Shown here: positions 45,048-55,687 of the stretch, piece after piece
Layout: each line of letters opens with the position of its first letter
Position numbering within the stretch: position 1 is the first letter of the stretch
DNA from: Peptococcaceae bacterium UBA5767
Lineage (GTDB): Bacteria; Bacillota; TC1; UBA5767
NCBI GenBank assembly: GCA_002418765.1
Contig: DIET01000019.1
Span: 34,947 to 98,946, forward strand
Reading direction: 5' to 3'
DNA length: 64,000 nucleotides
Notes under the pieces: generated by a model
Databases searched by the model: none
What the model was told of the DNA's origin: nothing
What the model saw: only the letters and a program-made list of their open reading frames with translations
Position numbers and translations under genes: made by a program

Positions 45048-48000
45048 TCACACCAAAAATTCGTGTTTGCATTTATTTTTTTCACCCTCATTGATATCAA
45101 ATCCACCGCTTAGGATAAAGTCTTTGAGTAACTTATCGATTTTGATGCTCAGCCGGAAGGCTGGGACTTTTGTGCCCTCCGTCGATACAAAGTACTCCTC
45201 GGCTTTCTCCCTGACCACTGTTTTTTTCAGATCATCGAACCTCCCGTATTCATTGATGCTCGCTTCAGTAATACCGGCATTCATAAGGTTTTCCAGCTTT
45301 GAAATATCAACCCCCAGAGCATTAGCTAACTGACGGACTTGCTCGTTTTTGGCGCGGTACTGGTATTCCGTGATGTAGTCTCTAAAGGGTTTGCCATCCT
45401 CGATTTCAGCATTTCCACTTTGTACATCATGGATAAAGATGTTTGCATATTTCTGTTCTTCTTGGGTAAGGGTCGCAAAAGATTTATGCAACTCGTCCAG
45501 AGTTGCCTGAAGCAGATCTTGGTCAACATCATCTTGCCGCAGCACTTTAAGATATTTCTCAAATCGTGAGTTCATGTAATTGGTATCAATTCTGCCAGTA
45601 TCGATGGCTACCAGATGGCCATCAATATCAAACGGGATGTCACCGCTGCCGCCGTCACCTGCAGCTGTAAACAGCTCTTTGTAACGCAAAGCTAAGATCA
45701 GATAGGTGTTCTCGTCGAATATCATTTCCATGACTTTTTTCGGATTCTTAAAAGTATAGATTTGATTCTTCCAAGTGAAACCTTGAATCTTTGCTGCTTC
45801 CAGATAATCATTAAGACTACTGAACAGCTTGGCAAACCTGCCGCACTCGTCTAAATCGTCTGGAAGGCAAGAAAAGTCCGAGATGCCAGCCACAGTGAAT
45901 AGATGTGAAATATCTGCGAAGATTTGATTCATCTTCTCCAGATTGTAGTCCAGATGTTCCACAAACAATCCAAGTGGTCTATTGCCTGAGTAGAGAGCTA
46001 CCGCATTATTGATATAATTTTCCATTGTGTTTGGATACCGGTAATAGCGAATCGTTCCAAAAGGCTTGTCCGGTCCAAACAAACGATTAGTACGAGAAAA
46101 CGCCTGAATGATGTTCTCGTATTTGAGAACCTTGTCCATATAAAGGGTGTTCACCCATTTGGAATCAAAGCCGGTGAGCATCTGGTCTACAACAATCAAT
46201 AGGTCAATTTGTTTTTCAGAATTCCGCTCGATACGTTCATAAGGCTTTTTGTGTGCCAAGCGTGCTGCTATATCCTTTTTGAATTTCCCATGAGTTGCTA
46301 AGGTAAAATCCTGCTCATATCTTGTATTGTAATCTTCCAAGATCTCAACCAGGCCATCTTCCTTGAACTTCACACCACCGTTATTGTCGATATTTGGATC
46401 AAACAGGGCAGTGATTTTTAAATCAGTTTTTGACTCTCTAAAAAGTCGGTAATACTGAATGGCTTCCGGAATACTACTCGTAGCAAAAATCGCATGAAAC
46501 TTCGAAGCATGGCTCAATCGCAGCCAGTTATCCAAAATATCCTGCACAACCATTTTTTGGTGTTCGGCACGCTCATACTGTTCTCTCGGCAGATAATTTT
46601 CAATTCCTCTGACGTATTTGCCATTCTTTTCACGGTATCCGGCCATTTTCACTTTGACAGTATCCATGTAGTAGTAATATTTTCTTGCTTTTTCCGGGTC
46701 TCTAATGGCTTCTTCTTCCGTTGCGGCATTAGCCATCTTCAGTGACACCGCTTTTCGCAGATCAATGTCCCTATATGTCAGAAGCCTATACGGGTCGAAG
46801 CCAAGCACATTCCCGTCACGAATACCATCAGCTATGCTATAGCGGTGTAACTCATCGCCAAAGACGGTTGAAGTCGTATTCATCTTTTTCTGGTTTTCCT
46901 TCTGGATAGGTGTGCCGGTAAATCCAAAAAACACGGCACCAGGGAAGGTCTGTTTAACGGTGATCAACATATCACCAAACGTAGAGCGGTGTGCTTCATC
47001 CACGATGAAAACGACCCTCTTGGAGTTCATTGCCTCAATATCAGCAGCATTCAATCCGCCTTCTTCATCCTTTATATTGCTCATTTTTTGAATGGATGTG
47101 ACAATTAGTGTATCGGCAGGATTCTTGCTTTTCAGCTTCGTAATGAGAGCGTGGGTGTCCTCAGTCGCCTGCACCTCTTCGTTATCTTCTGCAAAAGCGC
47201 GATACTCTCGAAGCGACTGCGTACCAAGCTCAATCCTGTCCATAAGGAAGATAACTTTATCGGCATCCTTCGAATTAGCAATGAGCTGGGCAGACTTAAA
47301 GCTCGTCATTGTTTTGCCAGATCCTGTTGTGTGCCAAATATAGCCCCCAAGCAGCTGCTTATCGCTCCAATCAATCTTTGACACACGGTCAGAAATTGCA
47401 TTGGCCGCAAAATACTGATAGCTGCGCATAACCTTAAGTAAGCTATCCGAATCATCAGCAACCGTATAAAAACCGATCATCTGATGAGCCATAGGAATTG
47501 ACAGAAGATAGGTCGCGATATCTCTCCATTTGTTGATGGGCTCGTTATTGAAATCAGCCCAATGGAAATAAAAGTCCTTATTAAAGACACCATCAGGACC
47601 GGGGTTAGCAAAATAGACTGTCTCTTCCGGCTGCATCGCCACAAATATCTGCACCAAAGAAAAGATTCCTGTGAAGATACCCTCATCGGAGTACTTCTCA
47701 ATCTGGTAATGAGCCTGACTCACAGGAATACCACTCTTTTTCAGCTCCAAATGAAACACCGGCATGCCATTAATGAGCAGCATCAAATCACCGCGACGGT
47801 CATTCAGAATTTTCGACTTAGATTTATATTTAGGCTGCTGAGCTATTTGGTACCTGCTTTGCCCGGCGGCTATTTCACGGCGGTCATAAATCTTGAGGCT
47901 CACTTCTTTGCCAAGATGGAAAGGATCATCCGGATTATCACGAGTAATGGAGACCGTCTTACCGTTAATAAAGCCATTGAGCTTTAAAGGAGTACGGAGA

Positions 48001-48215
48001 GCCAAAACTTGCTCAAGAATCTGCTGCATTTCTGTATCCGTCAAGGGAGCATCATTTAACCGATCGATACCGCGATTATTTTCAAACAGAATATTCGCCC
48101 AGTTCTTAAGCAAAGTATCTTCTGTCGGGTATTTGAGAACGTGATTTTCCCAACCTTTATTTTGTAAGGCAGCAATCATGGCTGCTTCAAATTCTGCTTC
48201 GGTTTTAAATATCAC
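45048..48215 (-). CDS. hsdR: type I restriction enzyme HsdR
   Basis: 1055 aa. GTG at 48215 with AAAGGAG 9 nt upstream. N-terminal nuclease domain (about 100-200, with MPVFHLELKKSG), then a superfamily 2 translocase: HTTGSGKTMTS (about 291), VFIVDEAHRS (about 404), FFGFTGTP (about 428) and QAFSRTNR (about 720). It moves DNA and cuts it when HsdM/HsdS bind an unmodified site. The C-terminal helical region for HsdM binding is complete. It lies between hsdS and the silent cassettes, an unusual place. Confidence 0.93.
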   Translation of the reverse strand: MIFKTEAEFEAAMIAALQNKGWENHVLKYPTEDTLLKNWANILFENNRGIDRLNDAPLTDTEMQQILEQVLALRTPLKLNGFINGKTVSITRDNPDDPFHLGKEVSLKIYDRREIAAGQSRYQIAQQPKYKSKSKILNDRRGDLMLLINGMPVFHLELKKSGIPVSQAHYQIEKYSDEGIFTGIFSLVQIFVAMQPEETVYFANPGPDGVFNKDFYFHWADFNNEPINKWRDIATYLLSIPMAHQMIGFYTVADDSDSLLKVMRSYQYFAANAISDRVSKIDWSDKQLLGGYIWHTTGSGKTMTSFKSAQLIANSKDADKVIFLMDRIELGTQSLREYRAFAEDNEEVQATEDTHALITKLKSKNPADTLIVTSIQKMSNIKDEEGGLNAADIEAMNSKRVVFIVDEAHRSTFGDMLITVKQTFPGAVFFGFTGTPIQKENQKKMNTTSTVFGDELHRYSIADGIRDGNVLGFDPYRLLTYRDIDLRKAVSLKMANAATEEEAIRDPEKARKYYYYMDTVKVKMAGYREKNGKYVRGIENYLPREQYERAEHQKMVVQDILDNWLRLSHASKFHAIFATSSIPEAIQYYRLFRESKTDLKITALFDPNIDNNGGVKFKEDGLVEILEDYNTRYEQDFTLATHGKFKKDIAARLAHKKPYERIERNSEKQIDLLIVVDQMLTGFDSKWVNTLYMDKVLKYENIIQAFSRTNRLFGPDKPFGTIRYYRYPNTMENYINNAVALYSGNRPLGLFVEHLDYNLEKMNQIFADISHLFTVAGISDFSCLPDDLDECGRFAKLFSSLNDYLEAAKIQGFTWKNQIYTFKNPKKVMEMIFDENTYLILALRYKELFTAAGDGGSGDIPFDIDGHLVAIDTGRIDTNYMNSRFEKYLKVLRQDDVDQDLLQATLDELHKSFATLTQEEQKYANIFIHDVQSGNAEIEDGKPFRDYITEYQYRAKNEQVRQLANALGVDISKLENLMNAGITEASINEYGRFDDLKKTVVREKAEEYFVSTEGTKVPAFRLSIKIDKLLKDFILSGGFDINEGEKNKCKHEFLV

Positions 48216-48232
48216 AAGTTCACGCTCCTTTC

Positions 48233-49465
48233 TTATACAAACATCTTCTCAAGACAAGCTTTTTTGAGATTCTGCAATTTTTCATACTTACGCTGATGAA
48301 GGGTGATAAGGTTGTCGAGGTTAGCAAAAAATTCACCAATCAGCCTTTGTTCTGAGACTACAGGAACGAACACGTTTTGTTCTTCCAAATCAGTCTTACT
48401 TAAGTTTCCTATCGCACCATTTCCGCCCGCGACATAAACACCTATGAATCTGTCATACCACGGAGAACTCATGAGAAAATTTGTGAACTCGGGCTCTTCA
48501 GCAGTAGCCAAGAGCATGAACCCTCCGTGAACGGCTTTAGTGTTGGTGTTTTTGACCAATGCATGCTTGCCGACTAGTCTGCTTGAACCGTTGGCGGAGG
48601 TTATAAGGATGTCTTTATCTTTCACGAAATCAATATTTGCCGCTTTCGGTTCAACAAAAACGTCATCATCTTTGAAAACAAATGTATCTTCATTGATATT
48701 AGAAGAACGCAAAACTCTAACCCCGTCCTTGCGAACATTCGTAGGGTTGTAGGTCAATCCTCGTCTAATTCGTGCAAGTTCTCCAAACTGTCGCTGTTCC
48801 CAAGCATCAGTAAATCCAGCAAATCGAATTTCCGGAACATTTCTACCATTTTTGGGAAACATTTTTTCAAGCATCGCTTTTTTAATATTTTTTAGTTTCA
48901 AAAGCTTACGCTGATGAAGGGTGATAAGGTCATCAATCTTTTCAAAGTAGCAAGCTATCTTGTTTTGTTCCTGCTTTGATGGCATAGCAATAACAAGGTT
49001 GCTAAGCATCTTTCCGGAGATTTCAAGGAAGGTAGAACCAGATGCGATCCCTTCCGCTTTTTTCTTGAGTTCGCTCCCCATTGAGTAGATAAAATATGGA
49101 TTGGTTCCGTCTTTCAACACGATAGACTGAAATCCTTGATTTGTAGCCGCAGAACACTGTAAAATAGCCATTTTCCCAATACCGGCACGGCTCGTAAAAA
49201 GGACTGTTCGACCTGCGGGCAGCATCTGGGCAGAACTTTTTTGTAACCCTAATTCTGTTATCTTCTTTACACTACCAACAGCGTATCTTTGACCTTCCAT
49301 TTCGGCTGGAGCGTACCAATCAATATCTCCATCCCAATACTCTGGATTGATTGTACTGGGTGTACCGCCGCCAACTATATCAGCTATGTCTGATACCTTA
49401 CGCTGTTCCCAAGCGTCGGTGAAGCCATTGAACCTGATAGCAGGTACTTTTGCTTTTTCAGGCAC
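48233..49465 (-). CDS. hsdS: type I specificity subunit HsdS, expressed copy
   Basis: 410 aa from GTG at 49465 (GGGAGG, 8 nt), overlapping the hsdM end. Two target-recognition domains, each opening with DAWEQR (about 20 and 225) and closed by DNLITLHQRK (about 195 and 393), with helical spacers between. Each domain reads half of the bipartite DNA site. The repeats coding these motifs allow exchange with the silent cassettes. Confidence 0.92.
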   Translation of the reverse strand: MPEKAKVPAIRFNGFTDAWEQRKVSDIADIVGGGTPSTINPEYWDGDIDWYAPAEMEGQRYAVGSVKKITELGLQKSSAQMLPAGRTVLFTSRAGIGKMAILQCSAATNQGFQSIVLKDGTNPYFIYSMGSELKKKAEGIASGSTFLEISGKMLSNLVIAMPSKQEQNKIACYFEKIDDLITLHQRKLLKLKNIKKAMLEKMFPKNGRNVPEIRFAGFTDAWEQRQFGELARIRRGLTYNPTNVRKDGVRVLRSSNINEDTFVFKDDDVFVEPKAANIDFVKDKDILITSANGSSRLVGKHALVKNTNTKAVHGGFMLLATAEEPEFTNFLMSSPWYDRFIGVYVAGGNGAIGNLSKTDLEEQNVFVPVVSEQRLIGEFFANLDNLITLHQRKYEKLQNLKKACLEKMFV

Positions 49466-49466
49466 T

Positions 49467-52052
49467 TTACTCACCTCCCAGCAGGGATTTCAGTTCAACC
49501 AGACCCTTAATATCAACATCGCTACCAGTGAGCTGTTCAATCATGGACGAGAGTGCTGATTCTGTCTCTTCGATTTTGTATTCCACATCGGCGAATGTAA
49601 TAGAGTATTTATCAGCAAGAGCCTGCACCTTGGCTGCGAGTATGTCGAGGATGACTTCAGGCATCTTTCTTAATTCTACAATCAGAGGGGCGATCCATTT
49701 TAGTTCCAACAAAGAATAGACTTGTTCGTCTGCCAGGTTTTCAATGGTTTCTTTTGTGAGTAAGTGCAGTTTAGCTGAATCAGCCTTAATGACTTTCTTA
49801 AGTTCCTTTTCTTCATCGAGCAAGCTCATCACAGTGATGATCTTGCCTTCTGGGCTGTCTTCGGCATAGTCTGCAGCATCGTGCCCTTTGAGCAGATCTT
49901 TTGCCATTTTAATCAACGGACTTGCCAGAAATGCGGTGTTATCTTCATTCAAAGCATCCGTTATATCTTCTTTTTCTTCCTCTGTCAGTGAATCAAGGAT
50001 TTCTTGTTGCTCGGCAGTAACCTGCGTAAGGCGTTCTACTTTTTCTTTTAGGGCCGTTGCTTCCTCGTGAAGCAACGTTTCTTGTACTAGATCAAATGGG
50101 ATAATTCTACCTAGCCAGCCTTCTTGAACTTCAACATCATTTCCATTCTTTTTCTTTATAACCATATTAGGATCAACTTGCTTGGTAGCGCCGAAACCTT
50201 CTGTTTGAACCATTTCTAAGTCAACGGATATCTTGACCCACTCATCATTAAGGAGCTGATAGGCATTGTATTCATCCACCAGCGGCACAGATGCTAGACG
50301 ATTAAAAATTTCTTCGCTAAGCTTAGTTTCTTCTTTGGAGATATTCAAAATTTCCATACCCTCCACAAGATCACTGTACAGCTCAGCATCAAAACCTTCG
50401 AAAGCCCTCGCGTAATGTTCCTTAAAAGAGACTACATTAGGATGGTTTTTAATGTTATCTTTGATGTTGCCCTCTGCAATATGTACATGTTCACCAAGGT
50501 CATGCGTAAACAAATCCGTCTTCAGCTCAGGAAAAGTCTGCCAATATACAGAGAGTTCTTCAATTTCCTTTTTGGGTATACCTCCAAACATGGAAGCGTA
50601 AATGTCCCAGCTTTCAGGAGCCTCGGAAGAATCCACATAGCGTGGTATATTGAGATTGTATTCGTTATTTCGAATCTCATCACGGCTAACCACTCGAGCA
50701 AACTTTGACACATCTTTACGATCAGCTACCGTATCGGAGACTCGTTTTAGATCCGATGCTTGAAGCATGTTATTTTTGCCGACCTTCGTAAAACCCTTTG
50801 ATGCGTCGATGATCAACACGTCAGTATTCTCACGTTTTTGTTTAAGCACCATAATAATGGTTGGTATGCCTGTGCCGAAAAAGATATTGGCCGGCAATCC
50901 AATGACGACATCGATATGATTGTTCTCGATCAGGTTCTTGCGAATAGCACCTTCTTCGCCACCCCGGAATAAAACACCGTGGGGAAGAACGATGGCCATG
51001 ATGCCATCAGGTTTAACGTGGAATAAATCATGCAGTAAAAAAGCGTAGTCTGCTTTACCTTTTGGTGCCAAGCCAAAACGTGCATAACGCGGATCAGTGT
51101 CTTTGCCTTCTGGATCCCAATGTTGCGAATACGGCGGATTGGAAACAACCGCGTCCACATAAAGCGGGTTATAGCTGCCAACCGGGTCACTTTCTTCAAA
51201 ATACGGCCAATCGTCTTCTAATGTATCGCCATTGCGAGTTGTGATGTTTGATGGCAAAATACCACGCATTACTAGATTCATACGGGTCAGGTTATAGGTA
51301 TTCTGTTTCAGCTCTTGGGCGAAGTATTTGATGTTGTCATCATCATCAATGTGTTTTGCAACACTGCGCCCGATATTAATTAGAAGGCTTCCTGAACCAC
51401 TCGTCGGATCGTAGATCTGGATTTCCTTACGATCTTTTAGATGATTAGCGACGATTTCGCTCATCAGAAGCGATACTTCATGCGGGGTGTAGAATTCTCC
51501 AGCTTTCTTGCCTGCATTGGCTGCAAAGTTAGAGATGAGATATTCGTAAATAAAGCCCAAAACGTCATAGTCCTGTTTTCCGTCCATCGGGATATCTTTA
51601 ATCAGCTGAATGAGATCACTGATAGCTTTCGTCTGCGATCCAGAGCTTTCCCCCAACTTGGATAGACCGGTTTGCAAGGTTTCAAAAATGTTATCAAAAA
51701 CTTTTTTGTAATTGCTGTCAATTAGTCGGTTAAATGCTGAGAGCGCATCACGCACATTGGAAACATCAAAATCTTTGCCCATTGAAAGCCAAGTAGAAAG
51801 CAAGTCTTTATAAGCAATGAAATAGCCGATATTGCCTTGGATGTACTTGACAGTTTCAGTGTCTTCTTCACTTAACTGCCTGATCTCCTCAGCTGTAGCA
51901 CCTTTGCTTTGCATGAATCGGACCTCTTTATCCGACAGAAATTTATAAAAGATAAATCCAAGAATATAATCCTTGTATTCGTTGGCTTCTATTTTGGAAC
52001 GCATCTTATTTGCAGATTCCCATATTTTTGTTGCTAGTTGCTGCTTATTCAT
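49467..52052 (-). CDS. hsdM: type I DNA methyltransferase HsdM, long form
   Basis: 861 aa, ATG at 52052. N-terminal HsdM domain (about 1-130), SAM motif DPTSGSGSLL (about 220), target motif NPPYS (about 306) of an N6-adenine methylase. The C-terminal 300 residues form an extended helical region beyond the usual about 500-residue size, with coiled-coil stretches near 690-760. It is the first gene of the type I unit. Confidence 0.92.
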   Translation of the reverse strand: MNKQQLATKIWESANKMRSKIEANEYKDYILGFIFYKFLSDKEVRFMQSKGATAEEIRQLSEEDTETVKYIQGNIGYFIAYKDLLSTWLSMGKDFDVSNVRDALSAFNRLIDSNYKKVFDNIFETLQTGLSKLGESSGSQTKAISDLIQLIKDIPMDGKQDYDVLGFIYEYLISNFAANAGKKAGEFYTPHEVSLLMSEIVANHLKDRKEIQIYDPTSGSGSLLINIGRSVAKHIDDDDNIKYFAQELKQNTYNLTRMNLVMRGILPSNITTRNGDTLEDDWPYFEESDPVGSYNPLYVDAVVSNPPYSQHWDPEGKDTDPRYARFGLAPKGKADYAFLLHDLFHVKPDGIMAIVLPHGVLFRGGEEGAIRKNLIENNHIDVVIGLPANIFFGTGIPTIIMVLKQKRENTDVLIIDASKGFTKVGKNNMLQASDLKRVSDTVADRKDVSKFARVVSRDEIRNNEYNLNIPRYVDSSEAPESWDIYASMFGGIPKKEIEELSVYWQTFPELKTDLFTHDLGEHVHIAEGNIKDNIKNHPNVVSFKEHYARAFEGFDAELYSDLVEGMEILNISKEETKLSEEIFNRLASVPLVDEYNAYQLLNDEWVKISVDLEMVQTEGFGATKQVDPNMVIKKKNGNDVEVQEGWLGRIIPFDLVQETLLHEEATALKEKVERLTQVTAEQQEILDSLTEEEKEDITDALNEDNTAFLASPLIKMAKDLLKGHDAADYAEDSPEGKIITVMSLLDEEKELKKVIKADSAKLHLLTKETIENLADEQVYSLLELKWIAPLIVELRKMPEVILDILAAKVQALADKYSITFADVEYKIEETESALSSMIEQLTGSDVDIKGLVELKSLLGGE

Positions 52053-53594
52053 TCATGTAACCTCACTTTCAAAATAAGAGAATCACTGTTGCGTCTCTTG
52101 TTTTCATTTTTGACTATTCCGAGCAGATCCACTTCCTTGCAATCAAATGCCTTTGCAATTACTATAGGATAGTGAATCTTACAGATTCATTTTTTCCGGC
52201 CTTACTGATGGAGTTGATAGTAATTTCAATCGCGTTACAAAATAGTTTATTTCAAATTTCTGCCGAAAAGTATTCTCGAGAGTATATGATATTAAATTCC
52301 TATTTTGTGGCTCCCTTCTACTTCATTTCCAATCGAACAACTCTTATTTATTACCATTCCATTTCACGATTTTTCCCAAATGAGCAACTATACCGCTCTA
52401 TCATAGTCGACTTCTCTATCAAAAGAACTAGAAATACACCTTAACTTCTCCCTTATATCCAGCGCTAGGATTTGTACAATTTTTTTGTACAAAACATTGT
52501 CAAAAAGAAATGGTACTGTCAAAAGCTAACGAGCAGAAAACACAACCACTAAACATCTGTAATACTAATCAAAATCATAATAGATTATACAACAGGGCCA
52601 AGATTCCCAAGCATTTCTTGTCGTTTTAACGGTTACAGAAAACTTTGTTGGATTCGAATCCTATTCTTCCTACTTCCTAATGGGTAATAATAACATTACC
52701 ATATATAATCTCTTGTATGCCTCCTATGAAAAAACTGTGATTCTAAATAATGGCAAGAAACCAGTCATGCAATTTCTTTATCTGTGCACTGGTTCCCAGA
52801 ATTAGAATTATATAAATTCAGTATATTTCTGAACAGAAATATTATTTTAGCTCAAGACACAACAAACTACTAGACCTAAATCGTATCGCCCAAAATATGA
52901 GTAAAGCTAGAATTCCAAATGACGATGCTCCGCCGAAAGACATAGGTTGAATAGTCCGATTTAATCCTTTGCTATATACTTACGAACCAGTAAAGACTGT
53001 TAACGCTGGGTATAACTATCGAAGTTTCCATCCCTTCAATAGTGGGCGCACGTAATTAAAAAAAAAGAAATTCAAACTAGAAAGGTGTTGCAATTTCCCT
53101 TGGCTAGAACAAAAAAGCCAGAGGGTAATCTACTCTGTAGTGAACTTTCTCTTACAAAATCATGACTGACAGCAACCTTATAACAAAAAAGATTCTCTCT
53201 ATTAACATATCCAACATACTGGCACTATAAGGGCACATTCGTGAAATAAATATCAAAATACCGAAAATAAAATTATCATGTCAATTATACCATATTTTCA
53301 CCAGTCGAGATTCATCGTTTTCTTCCCTGATGTCAAATAAACATAGGTCCGCCTATCCAGCCAACCGTACTAAGAGAAAATCCAATTTAACCAATATCTT
53401 GTCCATGTAAGATATGATCAATAATGCCAAACGTTTCCCCTCATAAAAAACCAGCATCAGACAAGAAGTAAAACAGTCTGATACTGGGTGAAATCACTGC
53501 TATGTTGAAAAGGTCCAGGAAAAGCCTGAAGAAGACTTTGAGGATTCCTTCTGGTATTCACTCTATGGCCTGATCAGGTCCTAATCTATTGTCT
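52053..53594. other. 1.5-kb AT-rich stretch without genes
   Basis: No convincing gene on either strand. A perfect inverted repeat TGAATCT/AGATTCA (52173-52189) is followed on the plus strand by T6 and may act as a terminator or as an operator for hsdM. Two TTGTACAA boxes lie at about 52473-52492. Near 53510-53583 a plus-strand fragment of about 24 codons (QEKPEEDFEDSFWYSLYG) ends in a stop and looks like the tail of a lost gene. Confidence 0.45.
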
Positions 53595-53849
53595 CTACCA
53601 ATCAACGCCAGATAACTCATCCTCATTGGGGGTTCTAACAAATTTTTTCATAGAAATCGTACAAGCCCCATAGTGATTGTAATTATCTCTGGCCTGATCA
53701 AGACTGATGCCATTGGCCCCTCCCGTATAATCCGGCCTTGCAAGAGAAATCGGATCATCCTCCCAAAAACATACCGGGCAGATAGCATAACTTCCATTTG
53801 GTTTTTCTGAAAAGGTATAATAACCACAGCATGGACAACGATACTTCAT
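53595..53849 (-). CDS. CPCC-type cysteine-rich protein
   Basis: 84 aa. N-terminal YRCPCCGYYTF and CPVCFWEDD give the two cysteine pairs of the CPCC domain (PF14206), a probable zinc ribbon. Starts 12 nt after the stop of the exported protein gene, with GGGAGATG before its ATG. It could be the immunity partner of the upstream protein; that role is inferred from position only. Confidence 0.8.
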   Translation of the reverse strand: MKYRCPCCGYYTFSEKPNGSYAICPVCFWEDDPISLARPDYTGGANGISLDQARDNYNHYGACTISMKKFVRTPNEDELSGVDW

Positions 53850-53861
53850 ACAATCATCTCC

Positions 53862-54353
53862 CTATTGCCTATTGTAATAGTCAATCCCATCGTCTGGTTT
53901 AAAATAGGTTCTAATATAGCCATCCGTAGATAACACGAGAAATTCATTGGTACTCTTAAGATAGAATAGCTTATCACCATCTTCTTCGTACTTGGTCAAT
54001 ACATCTACTGATTTGGTAGTAATGAGATCATTGGCTCTTCGCAGATACTCCTCCTTGGAAATATCCCCAAATTCAGAGCCATGCTTAAGATAATGTGATT
54101 CCAGTAGTTCCTCCGTCCTAAACCTAAATGGCATCTCAAAACGCTGGTTTAGGTCATCGGCATCCGCATCCGTTATTGAGTCAGAATACGTATTCTGGTT
54201 AGGTACCCGCATTTCTTCATTGGAAAGCACCCGAGGCTCATGCAAATCCAACCACTGAGATGTTTTTCCACCCGTAATGCCTAACAATGAAGTGGCCACA
54301 TATACCAATAAAAGAAGCAAAAGGAACATGGATATATATCGTTTCTTCTTCAT
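53862..54353 (-). CDS. exported protein with toxin-like C-terminal domain
   Basis: 163 aa, ATG at 54353 with AAAGGAAG upstream. One N-terminal membrane helix or signal (about 7-26). The C-terminal 85 residues follow a pattern often seen in nuclease-type polymorphic toxin domains: HYLKHGSEFGDISKEEYL, then YEEDGDKLFYLKS, FLVLSTDGYIRTYFKPDDG. Candidate catalytic His and Thr residues lie there. I infer a small secreted RNase-like toxin; its family name cannot be stated with confidence. Confidence 0.55.
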   Translation of the reverse strand: MKKKRYISMFLLLLLLVYVATSLLGITGGKTSQWLDLHEPRVLSNEEMRVPNQNTYSDSITDADADDLNQRFEMPFRFRTEELLESHYLKHGSEFGDISKEEYLRRANDLITTKSVDVLTKYEEDGDKLFYLKSTNEFLVLSTDGYIRTYFKPDDGIDYYNRQ

Positions 54354-54631
54354 GACAGTCTTTTTACTTCCTTTCTCTAAAATATCTTTGGGTATGGTTT
54401 CTTCATTTTAAAGACCCTGCCTATCCACCTATCTAGAACGAGAATCAAATCTGAGTATGAATGCCTATGGCCTTATTTCATCAGTTTGCCATCAGTCTTT
54501 GCCCAAATATGCCCTGTCGTTGACAAGAAAGACTACCCCTTTCCGACTGAACACAAGGATTTCTCTGTAACACAACTTCTTTTTTTGCAACATGGCTGGA
54601 TTCTTCTACCAATTGACACCTTCGCTCTGGC

Positions 54632-54952
54632 TTAATGCTTCAAATCTTCTTTATTTGTTGTTCCGGAAACGCCTCCCTCAACGATGACACCCTCTTTCAT
54701 ATAGTAATAATAGATTGACGTAGGCTCATCGCTATACACCACCGCAATACTCCATTCATTATAAGACAACAAAATATTCAAGAAAGAATGATTGACATGG
54801 ACGCTCTCAATCTCTGCTTGCGTAATCTCCTTTTCCCCAAGATATTCCCACATCAGTTTTTCCGCTTTTAGGGTTCCCGCCCATAGATACATAACACTTG
54901 AAAGAACGAGAACAGATACTAGAATTATTACGATCATGCTTTTTCTTTTCAC
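54632..54952 (-). CDS. small DUF3139-like membrane protein
   Basis: 106 aa with an N-terminal helix (about 6-26) then a domain matching the pattern of DUF3139: KYLGEKEITQAEIES followed by SIAVVYSDEPTSIYYYY. ATG at 54952, with GGAGGAG about 6 nt upstream. The function of this family is unknown. Confidence 0.65.
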   Translation of the reverse strand: MKRKSMIVIILVSVLVLSSVMYLWAGTLKAEKLMWEYLGEKEITQAEIESVHVNHSFLNILLSYNEWSIAVVYSDEPTSIYYYYMKEGVIVEGGVSGTTNKEDLKH

Positions 54953-55687
54953 TTGGTTTTCTCCTCCTGTATATATGCGTATTTCGCCCTGTTCCAGTGT
55001 TCTACTTCACCGTAACTGATCCACTGCTTGTGGTAAGAAAAGCTCACACATAGCTATTTTCAAAAGCCCTGACCTACGTGCCTCTTATGCCCACTCTCAG
55101 CTTCTTTGCCTTGATTAGCTCGCCTTTCTTTAGAAAGAGCCAAATGATGATCACCACCCCAGGCAACCATGCCACAATTCCATAATTCCGTGCTAAATTG
55201 TGGAAATGACCAGCCATTTCCTTTGGTATCTTTAAGGATTGCGTCATTGGCGCTTTCCCTACCATCTTTTGGTAATCCACGTACCAGCTGCTGCATTAGG
55301 AATGCCTCCCAGGCTACCCCATGCTACTCCCTCGCAAATAGCTGGATGAATCCCCGGAAAAGCCTGCCCTTTGGCCTTCATCCTAGCTTATATTACCACA
55401 TTCCTGAACAGGCAGGGCTTTCTGTCTCAAGAATATGGTGTTCTGGAATCCTTCCTTTGCTTTGATTCTGTTTGTTGATCAGACAGGTTTTAAGACCCAA
55501 GAAAAAGTATCGGCCGGATAGGTTTAGAACCCTGATTGGAACAAAAGGATAAAAATTTTTTCTACGTTGTTCACGCAAGCATACATATAGAAAAGCATGA
55601 CGCGTCCACTGCATTGACAGGCCATAGGCATTGATTGATAATAGGAATAAACATAACCGGTTCTTCAAGGCTTAAGGGGGTAGAGGC
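54953..55687. other. gap with possible gene fragments
   Basis: No convincing complete gene. A minus-strand frame at 55074-55280 contains one membrane-like segment (VAWLPGVVIIIWLFL) followed by a basic tail and may be the end of a lost membrane protein; it lacks a clear ribosome site. Confidence 0.35.

Larger units (their letters stand above)
43986..49415. repeat. hsdS recombination repeats (two motif types)
   Basis: Type a (LDNLITLHQRK coding): 43986-44020 (minus), 44973-45007 (plus), 48287-48321 (minus, identical over 35 bp to the first) and 48905-48930 (minus, 26 bp identical). Type b (WEQR coding): 44484-44502 (minus), about 44556-44573 (plus), 48792-48807 (minus), 49397-49415 (minus). 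They sit at both ends of each recognition domain. Confidence 0.85.

Noticed and set aside
52172..52444. 90-codon plus-strand frame in the AT-rich gap
   Set aside because: Low-complexity composition, no ribosome site, no known domain.
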